From contig JAAYLX010000001.1 in NCBI GenBank assembly GCA_012521705.1, positions 34,156 to 98,155 of the forward strand: 64,000 bases of DNA, written 5' to 3'. A program made the translations under genes and the position numbers. Positions 1 through 8,334 of this stretch are shown here, piece after piece (position 1 is the stretch's first letter; every line of letters begins with the position of its first letter). This DNA comes from Clostridiaceae bacterium. Its GTDB lineage: Bacteria > Bacillota > Clostridia > DSM-8532. Under the pieces are notes generated by a model that was not told where the DNA came from, searched no databases, and saw nothing but the letters and a program-made list of their open reading frames with translations.

Positions 1-1
1 T

Positions 2-295
2 TTGGAGGAGTTTTTCTTCAGAGGATATGTATTTCTGAATCTTTATAACGAAGGCGCCAAAAAACTTGGATATATTTATTCATCAGTGCTGTTTGCCGTC
101 TATCACATAGCGATATTTAAGACATGGTTTAATCCGGCTCTTATGGGACTGGCTCTGTTAGGACTCATAATTGTAGGTCTTGTTTTCGACTGGCTTGACA
201 CCAAAACGGAGAACTTTATGAACTCCTGGCTTTTGCACATTCTGGCCGACAGCGCCATAATAATCATTGGTCTGAAAATGTTCGATATGATATGA
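2..295 (+). CDS. CPBP family intramembrane metalloprotease, C-terminal part
   Basis: Only the C-terminal 97 residues lie in the window; the gene is cut at the left edge, so the first codon here is not the real start. The fragment opens with the EExxxR catalytic motif of CPBP (CAAX protease and bacteriocin-processing, Abi) enzymes, then FxxxH (FAVYH) in the next membrane segment and a late H-x3-D (HILAD). Three or four hydrophobic helices follow one another. The family comprises glutamate/histidine membrane proteases; many bacterial members have no known substrate. The three motifs make the family call good; the substrate cannot be read from sequence. Confidence 0.85.
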   Translation: MEEFFFRGYVFLNLYNEGAKKLGYIYSSVLFAVYHIAIFKTWFNPALMGLALLGLIIVGLVFDWLDTKTENFMNSWLLHILADSAIIIIGLKMFDMI

Positions 296-392
296 TTTTA
301 CATTAAATTATTCGTAAGACTATTTGGAATACCTGCTGGTTATACTATTACCTGCCGGACAGATTTTACAACCAGGAGGTAAAGGAAAAAGT

Positions 393-785
393 ATGAAAAA
401 ATTTAAATTTTACAAGTGTTCAGTTTGCAACAGCATCATGGATATTATAGAGGACAGCGATGAAAAACGTGAATGTTGCGGAAAAACCTTGGAGGTACTG
501 GAACCAAATGTTCAGGAAGGTTCGGCAGAAAAGCACCTGCCTGTTGCAGAGATAGATGGGGACACAATTAAAGTACAGGTCGGGGCAGTTGAGCACCCGA
601 TGGTGGATGAGCATTTTATTAAATGGATATGCGTAATAAGCGCAAATCGCGTGCAGAGAGTTGAACTTGCCCCGCACCAAAAACCCGAGGCAGTATTCAC
701 CGTCCCTGAAGAAGGGGATGTTTATATTTATGAATACTGCAACATCCATGGTTTATGGATGACAAAGGTCGAAAAAAAGAAGTAA
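393..785 (+). CDS. dfx: Desulfoferrodoxin-type superoxide reductase
   Basis: 130 residues, reducing superoxide to peroxide without releasing oxygen, in the cytoplasm of anaerobes. The N-terminal desulforedoxin domain has C9-x2-C12 and C28-C29 for the rubredoxin-like iron centre. The catalytic domain has Glu46-Lys47-His48, His68 (HPM), His74, Cys116 and His119 (CNIHG), the complete ligand set of centre II. The ATG at 393 is chosen because AGGAGG lies just upstream and the N-terminus then begins at the metal site; the open frame upstream to 324 has no homology. It is a single gene closed by a terminator. It fits with the perR gene 12 kb away. Confidence 0.95.
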   Translation: MKKFKFYKCSVCNSIMDIIEDSDEKRECCGKTLEVLEPNVQEGSAEKHLPVAEIDGDTIKVQVGAVEHPMVDEHFIKWICVISANRVQRVELAPHQKPEAVFTVPEEGDVYIYEYCNIHGLWMTKVEKKK

Positions 786-843
786 ATTATCGATTATTTC
801 ATAATTGATGTTATGGTACTGTTATAGTATTCAAAAAAATAAC

Positions 844-877
844 AAGCCTGGCCTGTGTAAAAAGGGCAGGCTTTTTT
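844..877 (+). terminator. Rho-independent terminator after dfx
   Basis: A 7-bp stem AAGCCTG/CAGGCTT is followed directly by a T run, about 60 bases after the dfx stop. It closes the superoxide reductase transcript. Confidence 0.8.
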
Positions 878-1125
878 GATGTGTCTTTCTTTTCATAAGC
901 CATATAATGGTTAAGTGCGTTGCTGATTATGTATAATAATGGTAAGATAGAATAAGTAAACCGAATGATAATCCATAAAGACTTGTTCGATTAATATTCA
1001 AAGATGGAACTTTTTTTAGAAAATGTTATCTATACACGAGAAAGAAATTTGGCATCATCGTCTCCCATGAAGATCATCCAAACAATTTATGAATTATATC
1101 AGGAGAATGTTAAGGGGGCAAGGAT
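878..1125. other. Intergenic stretch with one possible small upstream ORF
   Basis: Apart from the dfx terminator, the gap between dfx and the next gene holds little. An ATG at 1004 opens a 41-codon frame (1004-1129) whose TGA overlaps the ATG of the gene at 1126 in an ATGA arrangement. That would allow translational coupling. It has no visible ribosome binding site and no recognised product, so it may be chance. Confidence 0.3.
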
Positions 1126-2046
1126 ATGAAAAGGATAGTTTGTTTAATATTTGTAATGATTCTTCTTCTGTCAAACACTATTTTTGCAAATGCCGCTAAG
1201 GACGATTATTCAATTCATGATCTTAAGGAAAATCTGGTTACCCTTCAGGAAATTCGAGACAAGATATTTCCGAGTAGTTATATGCAACGGTATTGCGACG
1301 GATTAAGGGGAAGCCATTTTGATGCTGTTTATGCACATTCCAACGAGGGATTGTTCTTATTCCTGTATGAATTAATTTATGAGGATTCAGAAGCATGGTT
1401 AAGTGAAGATATCGTAAGATATGACGGGGATAAGGAAGTTATCTTCCACGACACTCTTGAAGAGAGAAAACTTAGAATTCAGAGACTTCTGAATGATGGA
1501 TATGTTACCTCTGAAGAGGTCAATCAAACAGCAATAACAAAAGAATTGGTGGCCAATATTTTATACAGAATTTATAGAAAGTACATACCTTTCAAAAAGT
1601 CCGTTGATTATACGGATACAGAAAACGAGGCAGTAGAGTGGGCTGCTGAAATAGGTCTGCCTTATTTCATATTTAAAAGCGGGTACAGCATTTATCCTGA
1701 AAAAACTCTCAGCGTGAATGAATACAGTACTATTGTCACTTATGTATATTTATATTTGCCTAAAGCTCAAAAACAGGAATATTACCAGATCGATGAGTTA
1801 TTTAATCCGACTGTAAATGAAAATATATCAATAATCCGTGAAGAAATCAGAAAGCCTCGACTGGGTTATTGGAAGAGAGATGTTATGCTCAACTCCGAAT
1901 TAAAGGACTTGGTTTCAAAATACCTGAAAAACAAGAAGGAAAGTGATTTGAAAACTATTTATGGCAAACTTAAGGAACAGTATAATCTGTTTAATTATCA
2001 GGATCAAATAGGGTATATACGATATATGTTCACTATAGATTGGTAA
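1126..2046 (+). CDS. Secreted hypothetical protein with an SLH-like segment
   Basis: 306 residues starting with a clear signal peptide (short basic start, hydrophobic core, ANA-A cleavage region near residue 23), so it is probably exported. Residues about 138-200 (TKELVANILYRIYRKY, then YTDTE, EWAAEIGLP and NEYSTIV) follow the rhythm of an S-layer homology repeat: a TREE(F/L)A-like helix, D/E-rich turn, W-A-A helix, and a closing NEYS-type motif. Only one such unit is visible, whereas anchoring SLH domains usually come in threes. A ribosome binding site (AAGGGGG) precedes the ATG. I do not recognise the rest. Envelope location is inferred. Confidence 0.6.
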   Translation: MKRIVCLIFVMILLLSNTIFANAAKDDYSIHDLKENLVTLQEIRDKIFPSSYMQRYCDGLRGSHFDAVYAHSNEGLFLFLYELIYEDSEAWLSEDIVRYDGDKEVIFHDTLEERKLRIQRLLNDGYVTSEEVNQTAITKELVANILYRIYRKYIPFKKSVDYTDTENEAVEWAAEIGLPYFIFKSGYSIYPEKTLSVNEYSTIVTYVYLYLPKAQKQEYYQIDELFNPTVNENISIIREEIRKPRLGYWKRDVMLNSELKDLVSKYLKNKKESDLKTIYGKLKEQYNLFNYQDQIGYIRYMFTIDW

Positions 2047-2101
2047 GTCTTCATATATTTATTTAAGAACCGGAAATCAGACTTAAAGAGAGTGAGTAAA
2101 A

Positions 2102-2686
2102 ATGAATATTCCATTGATTATTGCCATAATCGGTTCTATTGGATTTACGGCGTTTTTATTCTCAATGATTTTTTATTTCATAGGAAAGAAATTCAACACG
2201 CTAATACCAAATGAATTGTATATTTTTGTTGCATTCTTAGGTGTACGATTATCGTATTTGCATTTTTATCAGTCATTAACATTGGAAGAGCTGATTTTAA
2301 ATGTAATAGTCATATTCATCATTGCATTAATCATATTTCCAATGCGTGGGTTTTCATTCCGCACAAGGATGTTGAAAGAAGATATTCTCAGCAAATTAAG
2401 AGAATCGATGACTTTTGTATATGACGATACATATTCTTTTAATACCGGAATGCATCAACTGACAACAACCGAAGGTGCTAAAATATTCATTAGATCCTTG
2501 TCCCGTGATAAATCCCGTGAGATTAGTGTTGTTGATGGATTTAATATAAAAAGCGTAATAGAAATCATGAAGAAAGTATTAACAATATTAAATCCATTAA
2601 AGGATATTGAAGAACAAAATAGAAGTCATTTAAAAACTCTGTTGATTGGTGCAGTTTTATTTTTAATTTTCATTTTGTTAAAGTAG
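2102..2686 (+). CDS. Hypothetical membrane protein
   Basis: 194 residues with hydrophobic segments at about 4-28, 38-55, 62-80 and a last one at 176-194 ending in Lys. The roughly 90-residue polar stretch between the third and fourth segments (SKLRESMTFVYDDTYSFNT and onward) is likely a cytoplasmic domain. I do not recognise the family. It lies 55 bases behind the secreted protein, on the same strand with its own GAGAGTGAG ribosome binding site, so the two may be co-transcribed. There are no catalytic motifs. Confidence 0.5.
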   Translation: MNIPLIIAIIGSIGFTAFLFSMIFYFIGKKFNTLIPNELYIFVAFLGVRLSYLHFYQSLTLEELILNVIVIFIIALIIFPMRGFSFRTRMLKEDILSKLRESMTFVYDDTYSFNTGMHQLTTTEGAKIFIRSLSRDKSREISVVDGFNIKSVIEIMKKVLTILNPLKDIEEQNRSHLKTLLIGAVLFLIFILLK

Positions 2687-2730
2687 CTGGTTTATAGTAT
2701 TACTTAGCTTATTATTTGAGGTAGTGAGAT

Positions 2731-3252
2731 ATGAGTAGTCATATAAGATATGCAAATATCAATGATTTAGATGCTCTTGCGAATATACATTCCAAGTCCC
2801 TGATTGCTTCCTGTAAAGGAATAGTGCCCGAAGAAATTTTAAATGAGTACTTTACTTTTGAGAGAAGGAAAAATAGTTTATTTCGTGAATTGTCTCAAGG
2901 CTCTCCGGAAACTGCAATAATGTTTTCGGACAATCAACCGGTCGGTATGTTTACCTTTGGAGATAGCCGGTACTCGGAAAAAGAAGAGTCTCTGACAGAA
3001 ATCTGGAGAATCTATATCCTTCCATCCCATTGGCGGCAAGGAATTGGGACAGAGTTAATGAATTGGGGGATTAACGAAATAAGACGAAGAGGCTTCAATA
3101 AAGCTGAGCTCTGGGTTTTAGAGGAGAATTATCGGGCTCGTCATTTCTACGAAAAGTATGGTTTTAAACACGATGGCAAAGTAAGGGTAATTAACTTGGG
3201 GAAGGAAATAAATGAGTATCGATACATAATAGATCTTTTGCCATTATATTGA
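2731..3252 (+). CDS. GNAT family N-acetyltransferase
   Basis: 173 residues covering a whole GNAT fold. Motif A for acetyl-CoA binding is at about residues 93-110 (IYILPSHWRQGIGTELMNW, with the R/Q-x-x-G-x-G/A turn), followed by the AELWVLEENYRARHFYEKYGF motif B region split over residues 129-149. The substrate cannot be deduced. The arrangement resembles bacterial acetyltransferases of the RimI/PhnO type that act on small molecules or protein N-termini. It is one of four GNAT genes in the first 12 kb. Confidence 0.85.
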   Translation: MSSHIRYANINDLDALANIHSKSLIASCKGIVPEEILNEYFTFERRKNSLFRELSQGSPETAIMFSDNQPVGMFTFGDSRYSEKEESLTEIWRIYILPSHWRQGIGTELMNWGINEIRRRGFNKAELWVLEENYRARHFYEKYGFKHDGKVRVINLGKEINEYRYIIDLLPLY

Positions 3253-3284
3253 ATGACCGAGCCGTTGAAGGGACGCGTGGATTT

Positions 3285-3746
3285 ATGTTTTTCCTGTATT
3301 ATATTACACTTGCAAACTCATCCTGGCATTGGGTAACCGTAAGCCCAATGAAAATTCTGCCTGTTGCAATAATCTCGACACTTATTATTGAGTCTTTATC
3401 AATTGGAAAATCAAGCGGAATCTCAAACAATAAAAAGACATTTATGGTAGTTAGTCTTGCGAATTTATTTTCATTTCTGGCTCCATATTTATTTCGAGCA
3501 TACAGTTTCATTCCTACCAGTGGAAGATTTAGTTTGTCGGCAGCCTTTAATAAAGGGCCTTTTTACATAGTTTTAACCGGATATTTAGTATTGACTCTTG
3601 TAGTGGAATTGCCAATAGTCTATATTCTGTTAAAAAAAGAGGCCAGAAACAAGCTAAAGTTATTTGTATCAATCCTTGCATCAAATATTATAACGACGTT
3701 GTTGGTAGCGTTTTTTGAAAGATTGATTTGTAAAGGATTGTGGTAA
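3285..3746 (+). CDS. Hypothetical polytopic membrane protein
   Basis: About 153 residues, four or five hydrophobic segments (near 2-15, 22-40, 55-75, 95-118 and 128-147) with short loops; no motif I recognise. The ATG at 3285 is preferred because GAAGGGA lies 11 bases upstream. A TTG at 3249 in the same frame overlaps the stop of the acetyltransferase gene and could couple translation, but it lacks a ribosome binding site. Treat the start as uncertain. A small hairpin follows the stop codon. Confidence 0.5.
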   Translation: MFFLYYITLANSSWHWVTVSPMKILPVAIISTLIIESLSIGKSSGISNNKKTFMVVSLANLFSFLAPYLFRAYSFIPTSGRFSLSAAFNKGPFYIVLTGYLVLTLVVELPIVYILLKKEARNKLKLFVSILASNIITTLLVAFFERLICKGLW

Positions 3747-3755
3747 ATTAAGATC

Positions 3756-3777
3756 AAGCTCCTTAAAAGGAGCTTTT
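3756..3777 (+). terminator. Compact hairpin, probable weak terminator
   Basis: AAGCTCCTT and AAGGAGCTT form a 9-bp perfect stem with almost no loop, ending in TTTT, about 10 bases after the membrane protein stop. The short T run makes termination efficiency doubtful. Confidence 0.55.
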
Positions 3778-3784
3778 CATTTAT

Positions 3785-3868
3785 ACTGAGGTTGAACATG
3801 AGGATGAAAGTGGAATCGAAAACCAGTATGTGAAAGCATTGAAGAAAGCTGCCAAATTGAGAGCATAA
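3785..3868 (+). pseudogene. Short coding-like relic
   Basis: A 27-codon open stretch without a start codon ends at TAA 3866. It reads like the C-terminus of a soluble charged protein (acidic run VEHEDESG, then basic KALKKAAKLRA). It sits behind a terminator hairpin and before the HD nucleotidase gene. The residue composition is protein-like, but I cannot name a parent gene, so this is only a suspicion of a decayed gene end. Confidence 0.25.
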
Positions 3869-3970
3869 AACATCGTTATAATTCGATAAAAAAGTGGTTT
3901 CTATATTATCAAAAGAACTTGGGAAAAGCTTTTCTCCCAATGGGAATGGAAGAAAGCGAGGATACGAAAA

Positions 3971-4540
3971 ATGGACGTAAGAAAATTCTTGGATATAATG
4001 TCTGTCGCAGAACAATTAAAAAATAATACAAGGCACTCCTGGACATCTTCAAACCGCCATGAAAGCGTTGCGGAACACAGTTGGCGTTTATCTTTAATGG
4101 CCTACCTGGTGAAGGATGAATTTCCTGATGCTGATATAAACAAAGTAATCCTTATGTGTATTTGTCATGACCTGGGAGAAGCATTTACCGGTGATATACC
4201 TGCATTTAATAAAACTAAGAGTGATGAGATTAAAGAGAATAGAGAAATTCACCAGTGGATTAATAATCTGCCGGAACCATATAAAGGAGAACTAACTGAG
4301 CTGTTTAGAGAAATGAATGAGCTAAAAACTCTGGAATCAAGGATTTTTAAGGCCCTGGACAAGATGGAAGCATTAATTCAGCATAATGAGGCTGACATAT
4401 CATCATGGCTTCCGCTTGAGTACGAATTAAATCTGACTTATGGAGAAAAAGAAGTGGAGTTTTCAGAATATATGAAGGATTTGAGAGCTGCTATAAATGA
4501 GGATACAATTAATAAAATAAAGTCTTCGAAAACCCAATAA
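3971..4540 (+). CDS. HD-domain 5'-deoxynucleotidase (YfbR/HDDC2-like)
   Basis: 189 residues, the usual length of YfbR/HDDC2 proteins, which dephosphorylate deoxyribonucleoside 5'-monophosphates. The metal site of the HD superfamily is complete: His36 in RHESVAEHSW, His66-Asp67 in CICHDLGEAFTGDIP, and a late Asp in ALDKMEALIQ near residue 128. The E-x-F-T-G-D-I-P sequence after HD is typical of this subfamily. The ATG at 3971 follows a GCGAGGA ribosome binding site. It stands alone between the relic and a GNAT gene. Substrate range is inferred from the family. Confidence 0.85.
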   Translation: MDVRKFLDIMSVAEQLKNNTRHSWTSSNRHESVAEHSWRLSLMAYLVKDEFPDADINKVILMCICHDLGEAFTGDIPAFNKTKSDEIKENREIHQWINNLPEPYKGELTELFREMNELKTLESRIFKALDKMEALIQHNEADISSWLPLEYELNLTYGEKEVEFSEYMKDLRAAINEDTINKIKSSKTQ

Positions 4541-4611
4541 AGTTCAGAGGTGGCCGGATTGTCAGATTAATTTATGATGCAATTTTTTTAAAGGACGAGG
4601 GGAGTAAATAG

Positions 4612-5151
4612 GTGAGGTTAATGAGTAATTTAAGACTGGTTCTTTCAGATGTAAAGTATAAGAATGAATATTTGGATTTCATTTCAGAATGTCGTGAAGA
4701 TTTGAAAGAGACATTTTTTGATTCTGTAATTCCCATATCCGATGAAGAAACATTTGAAAACGATATTAACAAATTAATTAATATGCGTATAGGTAAAGAC
4801 CTGCCTGATACTTGGGTTCCGCAAAGTACATACTGGCTTTTGGAAAACGGGGGCAGAATCATTGGTGTTGTAATAATCAGACATAAATTAAATGAACGCC
4901 TGAGATTCAGAGGGGGGCATATCGCATACTATATTCGTCCTTCTGAAAGAAACAAAGGATATGGAAATCAAATACTGTCTTTGGCATTGGAGCGTTGCAG
5001 GGATTTGAACCTGCAAAGGGTCCTTTTAACCTGCAGAAAGGATAATATCCCCTCGTCAAGAATCATAAAAAATAATGGTGGTCAATTTGATTCTGAAGAT
5101 ATTGACAATACGCAAGTAATACAAAGGTATTGGATTGAATTGCCGGAGTAA
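4612..5151 (+). CDS. GNAT family N-acetyltransferase, paralogue 1
   Basis: 179 residues. The acetyl-CoA motif is at about residues 101-125 (AYYIRPSERNKGYGNQILSL), followed by the signature LQRVLLTCRKDNIPSSRIIK and NNGG. That NIxSxxIIxxNGG ending marks a subfamily common in Firmicutes, in which an Asn/Ser pair replaces the usual N-x-x-A-x-x-x-Y. GTG at 4612 is preferred because GAGGGGAG is seven bases upstream; ATG at 4621 is the alternative. It is clearly paralogous to the product at 6278, so one probably arose by duplication. Substrate unknown. Confidence 0.85.
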   Translation: MRLMSNLRLVLSDVKYKNEYLDFISECREDLKETFFDSVIPISDEETFENDINKLINMRIGKDLPDTWVPQSTYWLLENGGRIIGVVIIRHKLNERLRFRGGHIAYYIRPSERNKGYGNQILSLALERCRDLNLQRVLLTCRKDNIPSSRIIKNNGGQFDSEDIDNTQVIQRYWIELPE

Positions 5152-5251
5152 AAAGATATTTTCGGATAGTTACGCTTAGAAAAAACAGGTTGAAATAGAA
5201 ATAAATTGATGGTATCGTAGAATACATTAATCAATATCAACGAGGTTTATT

Positions 5252-6157
5252 ATGAAAAAGAATATTTCTACAGTTTTAATAGTTTTTCTTCTTATTACTC
5301 AAGTTATTTTACTTATTAAAATTTCAAGCCTGGAAAACAGCCTTGAGCATCATTTAGATAGTCTTAAGTGGGCACAGGAGAATATAAATTCGAGCATAGA
5401 CTCTGTATATTCACATGTAAACAATGTTTTCGAAAAAAAGGAAAGTTTGCTTGAGCATGCTGAATTTAAAATTGGAGCGCCTGATAAAGAGAATCTCACT
5501 ATTCCAATAACCTATACTGTAATCCCTAAAGAGGTTGGCAGTAAAACATCGGTAAGTCTTGAGTTGAATGGAGAAATCCATACCATGGAAAGAAACGGAA
5601 CGTCATTTACTGTAACTGTATTTGAGGATATTTTCAGTGCAGAAATATTTCCTAAGATTTTGATTGCAGACGATGATATAGTTAAAACAGAACTAAATGT
5701 AGATCTTAATATTTGGAATATTAAAGAAAAAATATTTCCGCCTTTTTACGTTCGCCTGGATGGAAGAACAACCCAAAAAAATAAGCAGGAATACTTAAGA
5801 CAAGGGACAATCAGTTCAAATATAAACGAATCTAAAGCATCATTAGCTTCTATAGAGTATGTGGAGGCAAGGCTTGTAATAAAAGTTGATGACAAGATAG
5901 TCAAAGATGAACTAATTGATATAAATAAACTGGATGGCTACGAAGTTAATGAGAAAATTCCTTTAAACGATGGCAGGACTGTTACAATGACCATTATTGT
6001 CAAAGACAGTTTTGGCCTGGAACACCATTGCATGATTGACTCATTTTCTCAAGGAATGGATCAAACATTTAAGCCGTTGTTTGAAAGAGACAAAATATAT
6101 TCACCGGAAGGTAAGCTTCTCTGGCAGGAAGAATTCATCGAACTTAATCCTCAATAA
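5252..6157 (+). CDS. Membrane-anchored extracytoplasmic protein of unknown function
   Basis: 301 residues. A basic start and hydrophobic stretch at 5-25 with no evident cleavage site suggest an N-terminal anchor, with the rest outside the cell. Residues 26-65 are heptad-like (SSLENSLEHHLDSLKWAQ), probably a short coiled coil. The remainder alternates beta-prone segments, with no enzyme motif I recognise. It lies between two paralogous GNAT genes and has its own ACGAGG ribosome binding site. Confidence 0.55.
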   Translation: MKKNISTVLIVFLLITQVILLIKISSLENSLEHHLDSLKWAQENINSSIDSVYSHVNNVFEKKESLLEHAEFKIGAPDKENLTIPITYTVIPKEVGSKTSVSLELNGEIHTMERNGTSFTVTVFEDIFSAEIFPKILIADDDIVKTELNVDLNIWNIKEKIFPPFYVRLDGRTTQKNKQEYLRQGTISSNINESKASLASIEYVEARLVIKVDDKIVKDELIDINKLDGYEVNEKIPLNDGRTVTMTIIVKDSFGLEHHCMIDSFSQGMDQTFKPLFERDKIYSPEGKLLWQEEFIELNPQ

Positions 6158-6277
6158 TTTAAATAAAAACACAGTAAACGCCATTGAAGAGAAAAGTATG
6201 GAAAGTGAAAATCCTCTGCAAATGCAATTTAAATGAAGGTATATTCTTCAGTACAACTTTCTCGGGAGGATATATTT

Positions 6278-6799
6278 GTGGAAGCAATAAAACTGGTTTT
6301 ACCGACAAAAGAGCATGAGACGCAAGTCATGGATTATAAAAGGGAATTTGAAATGAATGGTGACAGTATGGACGGCACCGCAGGTTTGCAGAATGCTCCG
6401 AATTTTGATGAGTGGCTTAAAGCCCTTGAAGACAATTCAAGGGAAGAGACTGTCAGACCTGGGCTTGTCCCTGCATCGACCTTTCTGGCAATAAGGGAGA
6501 TTGATAATCGCCTGGTAGGCATGGTTGATATTCGCCATCGCCTGAATGATCACCTTTTCAGAATCGGCGGGCATATAGGGTACAGTGTCAGAAAATCCGA
6601 GAGAAGAAAGGGATATGCGAAAGAAATGCTGCGCCTGGCTTTGGAATATTGCAGGAGCTTAAATATTCAAAAAGTGCTTGTCACCTGTAATAAAAACAAT
6701 ATTGCTTCAGCAAAGACCATTATAGCCAATGGCGGTGAGCTGGAAAATGAAATACCAAACGGGGAGAAAATCGTACAAAGATATTGGATTACTTTATGA
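6278..6799 (+). CDS. GNAT family N-acetyltransferase, paralogue 2
   Basis: 173 residues from the GTG at 6278, which has GGGAGGA seven bases upstream; the frame is open further up to 6233 but without a ribosome binding site. The acetyl-CoA loop is RKSERRKGYAKEM (about 105-117), and the C-terminal motif IQKVLVTCNKNNIASAKTII and NGG matches that of the product at 4612. The two differ mainly in the N-terminal half. It is followed 15 bases later by a HAD phosphatase gene, likely in the same transcript. The substrate is not known. Confidence 0.85.
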   Translation: MEAIKLVLPTKEHETQVMDYKREFEMNGDSMDGTAGLQNAPNFDEWLKALEDNSREETVRPGLVPASTFLAIREIDNRLVGMVDIRHRLNDHLFRIGGHIGYSVRKSERRKGYAKEMLRLALEYCRSLNIQKVLVTCNKNNIASAKTIIANGGELENEIPNGEKIVQRYWITL

Positions 6800-6814
6800 T
6801 GGGAGGTTAAAATA

Positions 6815-7762
6815 GTGGATCAGAACATCATTGCAGTAATATGGGATTTTGACAAAACCCTTGTCAATGGATATATGCAGGAGCCCATATTCAAGAAATA
6901 CAATGTAGACGAGAATACTTTCTGGGATGAAGTAAACAGTCTGGAGGATCAATATAAAAGGCAGGGTATAAGGGTAAACAGGGACACAATCTATTTGAAC
7001 CATTTCATCACCTGCGTCCGGCAGGGAATATTCAAGGGTTTGAATAATGCCATGCTCCGTGAATTCGGAAAGGAACTGACTTTCTACCCCGGAATACCTG
7101 AGATTTTCGAGGAACTATGTAATATCGTAACAAAAAATGAGAAATACAGTCCGTTTAATATTTCTGTTGAGCATTACGTTGTAAGTACCGGTTTATCGGA
7201 AATTATAAAGGGTTCTATCGTGAACAATTATGTAAAAGGAATCTGGGCATGCGAATTTATTGAAAGGCCAATAATGTCATCCCTTGGAACCGGAGAAAGC
7301 GAGAGTGGTTTGGAATTCTCCGGGAACGAGATATCACAAATTGCCTATGCCATAGACAATACTTCAAAGACCCGGGCTCTTTTTGAGATAAACAAGGGCT
7401 CAAACCTTTTTGAAGAAATTGACGTTAACTCTAAGATTGCTCCTGAAAACAGGCGTGTTCCTTTTGAAAACATGATATATATTGCAGACGGTCCAAGCGA
7501 TGTACCTGCATTTTCAGTTATAAAATCCAATGGCGGCAGGACTTTTGCTGTATATCCCAAAGGAAATAACAAGGCATTTAAGCAGGTAAATCAGCTTATC
7601 AGGGATGGAAGAATTGATATGTTCGGTGAAGCTGATTATTCAAAAGATACAACAACTTACCTGTGGTTAAGAAACCAGGTGCTGGATATAGCAGATCGCA
7701 TATATGACAAAAAAAGAGAGCAGATTTCAAAGAGTGCATCAAAGGCTCCCACACATATATAG
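6815..7762 (+). CDS. HAD superfamily phosphatase-like hydrolase
   Basis: 315 residues. HAD motif I is D11-F-D13-K-T (nucleophile and general acid/base), motif II is likely the Ser/Thr of VVSTGLSEI, motif III is the Lys of NTSKTRALFEIN, and motif IV is the Asp pair in YIADGPSDVPAF. All four are present, so it should be an active phosphotransferase. The large insert between motifs I and II acts as a cap. GTG start with GGGAGG at a good distance. I cannot name the substrate; serine phosphatase-like and phosphocholine-type enzymes are neighbours in the superfamily. Confidence 0.8.
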   Translation: MDQNIIAVIWDFDKTLVNGYMQEPIFKKYNVDENTFWDEVNSLEDQYKRQGIRVNRDTIYLNHFITCVRQGIFKGLNNAMLREFGKELTFYPGIPEIFEELCNIVTKNEKYSPFNISVEHYVVSTGLSEIIKGSIVNNYVKGIWACEFIERPIMSSLGTGESESGLEFSGNEISQIAYAIDNTSKTRALFEINKGSNLFEEIDVNSKIAPENRRVPFENMIYIADGPSDVPAFSVIKSNGGRTFAVYPKGNNKAFKQVNQLIRDGRIDMFGEADYSKDTTTYLWLRNQVLDIADRIYDKKREQISKSASKAPTHI

Positions 7763-7837
7763 AAAGGGTTTTTTACATGAATAAAAAATATACGGATTTA
7801 AACTCTGCCATCATTGACAAACGGGTGGTTTAAGGTA

Positions 7838-7912
7838 ATGGCAATATTTAAGAACGATTTTCCTATATTGGAATATGACACTGATAAATTGGCTGTAATA
7901 ATGCCCAACTGA
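7838..7912 (+). pseudogene. N-terminal fragment of a nucleoside phosphorylase-like gene
   Basis: A 24-codon frame starting at ATG 7838 reads MAIFKNDFPILEYD and ends at VIMPN before TGA. This resembles the conserved N-terminus of clostridial nucleoside (uridine-type) phosphorylases, which normally continue for more than 200 residues. Nothing downstream continues it. The remainder of 7763-8070 holds a second meaningless 18-codon frame (7777) and the terminator of the opposite-strand gene. The assignment rests on memory of that N-terminal pattern and should be checked by search. Confidence 0.4.
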
Positions 7913-7973
7913 AAAAATGATACTAACTAATAATGGAAAGTTCTATGGATCGTCTATTACAGGATAGGATTCT

Positions 7974-8006
7974 AAAAAAGGGGCTATAGTCAAGCTGCCA
8001 TAGCCC
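7974..8006 (-). terminator. Terminator of the repeat-protein gene
   Basis: On the minus strand a 7-bp stem GGGCTAT/ATAGCCC is followed by CCTTTTTT. It lies 65 bases after the stop of the gene at 8071-8334 and is oriented for it. Confidence 0.75.
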
Positions 8007-8070
8007 AAATATTATGAAAGATTATATAAAACCCAGTTGAGTGAAGAAGATAATGATGAGTCGGGCAGTA

Positions 8071-8334
8071 TTATGCTACCACCATATTTTCTTCACTAAG
8101 TCTCACTATTTCAGCCTGAATAAGTGTTAATATAATGGTTAGCTCAAGAATAACCTGAGTAACAATAAAGGCATCCTGAATCAAAGCGTCTATTTGTTCC
8201 TGGTTATTATTTTCAGCGCTTAACCGTACTATTTCAGTCTGAATCAGAGAAAGGATAAAATTTAGTTGCAGAATAACTTGCGTAACGGCCAATAAATCTT
8301 CGACCAAAGCTTCAATTTGCTCATTATTATTCAT
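8071..8334 (-). CDS. Small protein made of two tandem 41-residue repeats
   Basis: 87 residues consisting of two near-identical units (about residues 2-42 and 43-82). Each runs N-x-E-Q-I-(E/D)-A-L-(V/I), then AVTQVILQLNFILSLIQTEI or its variant, then VRLSxEN. The pattern is amphipathic-to-hydrophobic helix, so each unit probably forms a helix that packs against or inserts into a membrane. GGAGGTG precedes the ATG, and a terminator follows, so it looks like a genuine monocistronic gene. I do not recognise a family. There is no signal peptide and no cysteine. Confidence 0.6.
   Translation of the reverse strand: MNNNEQIEALVEDLLAVTQVILQLNFILSLIQTEIVRLSAENNNQEQIDALIQDAFIVTQVILELTIILTLIQAEIVRLSEENMVVA

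Noticed and set aside
6036-6236. Frame starting within the anchored protein gene at 5252
   Set aside because: It overlaps the end of a better-supported gene in another frame and lacks a ribosome binding site.
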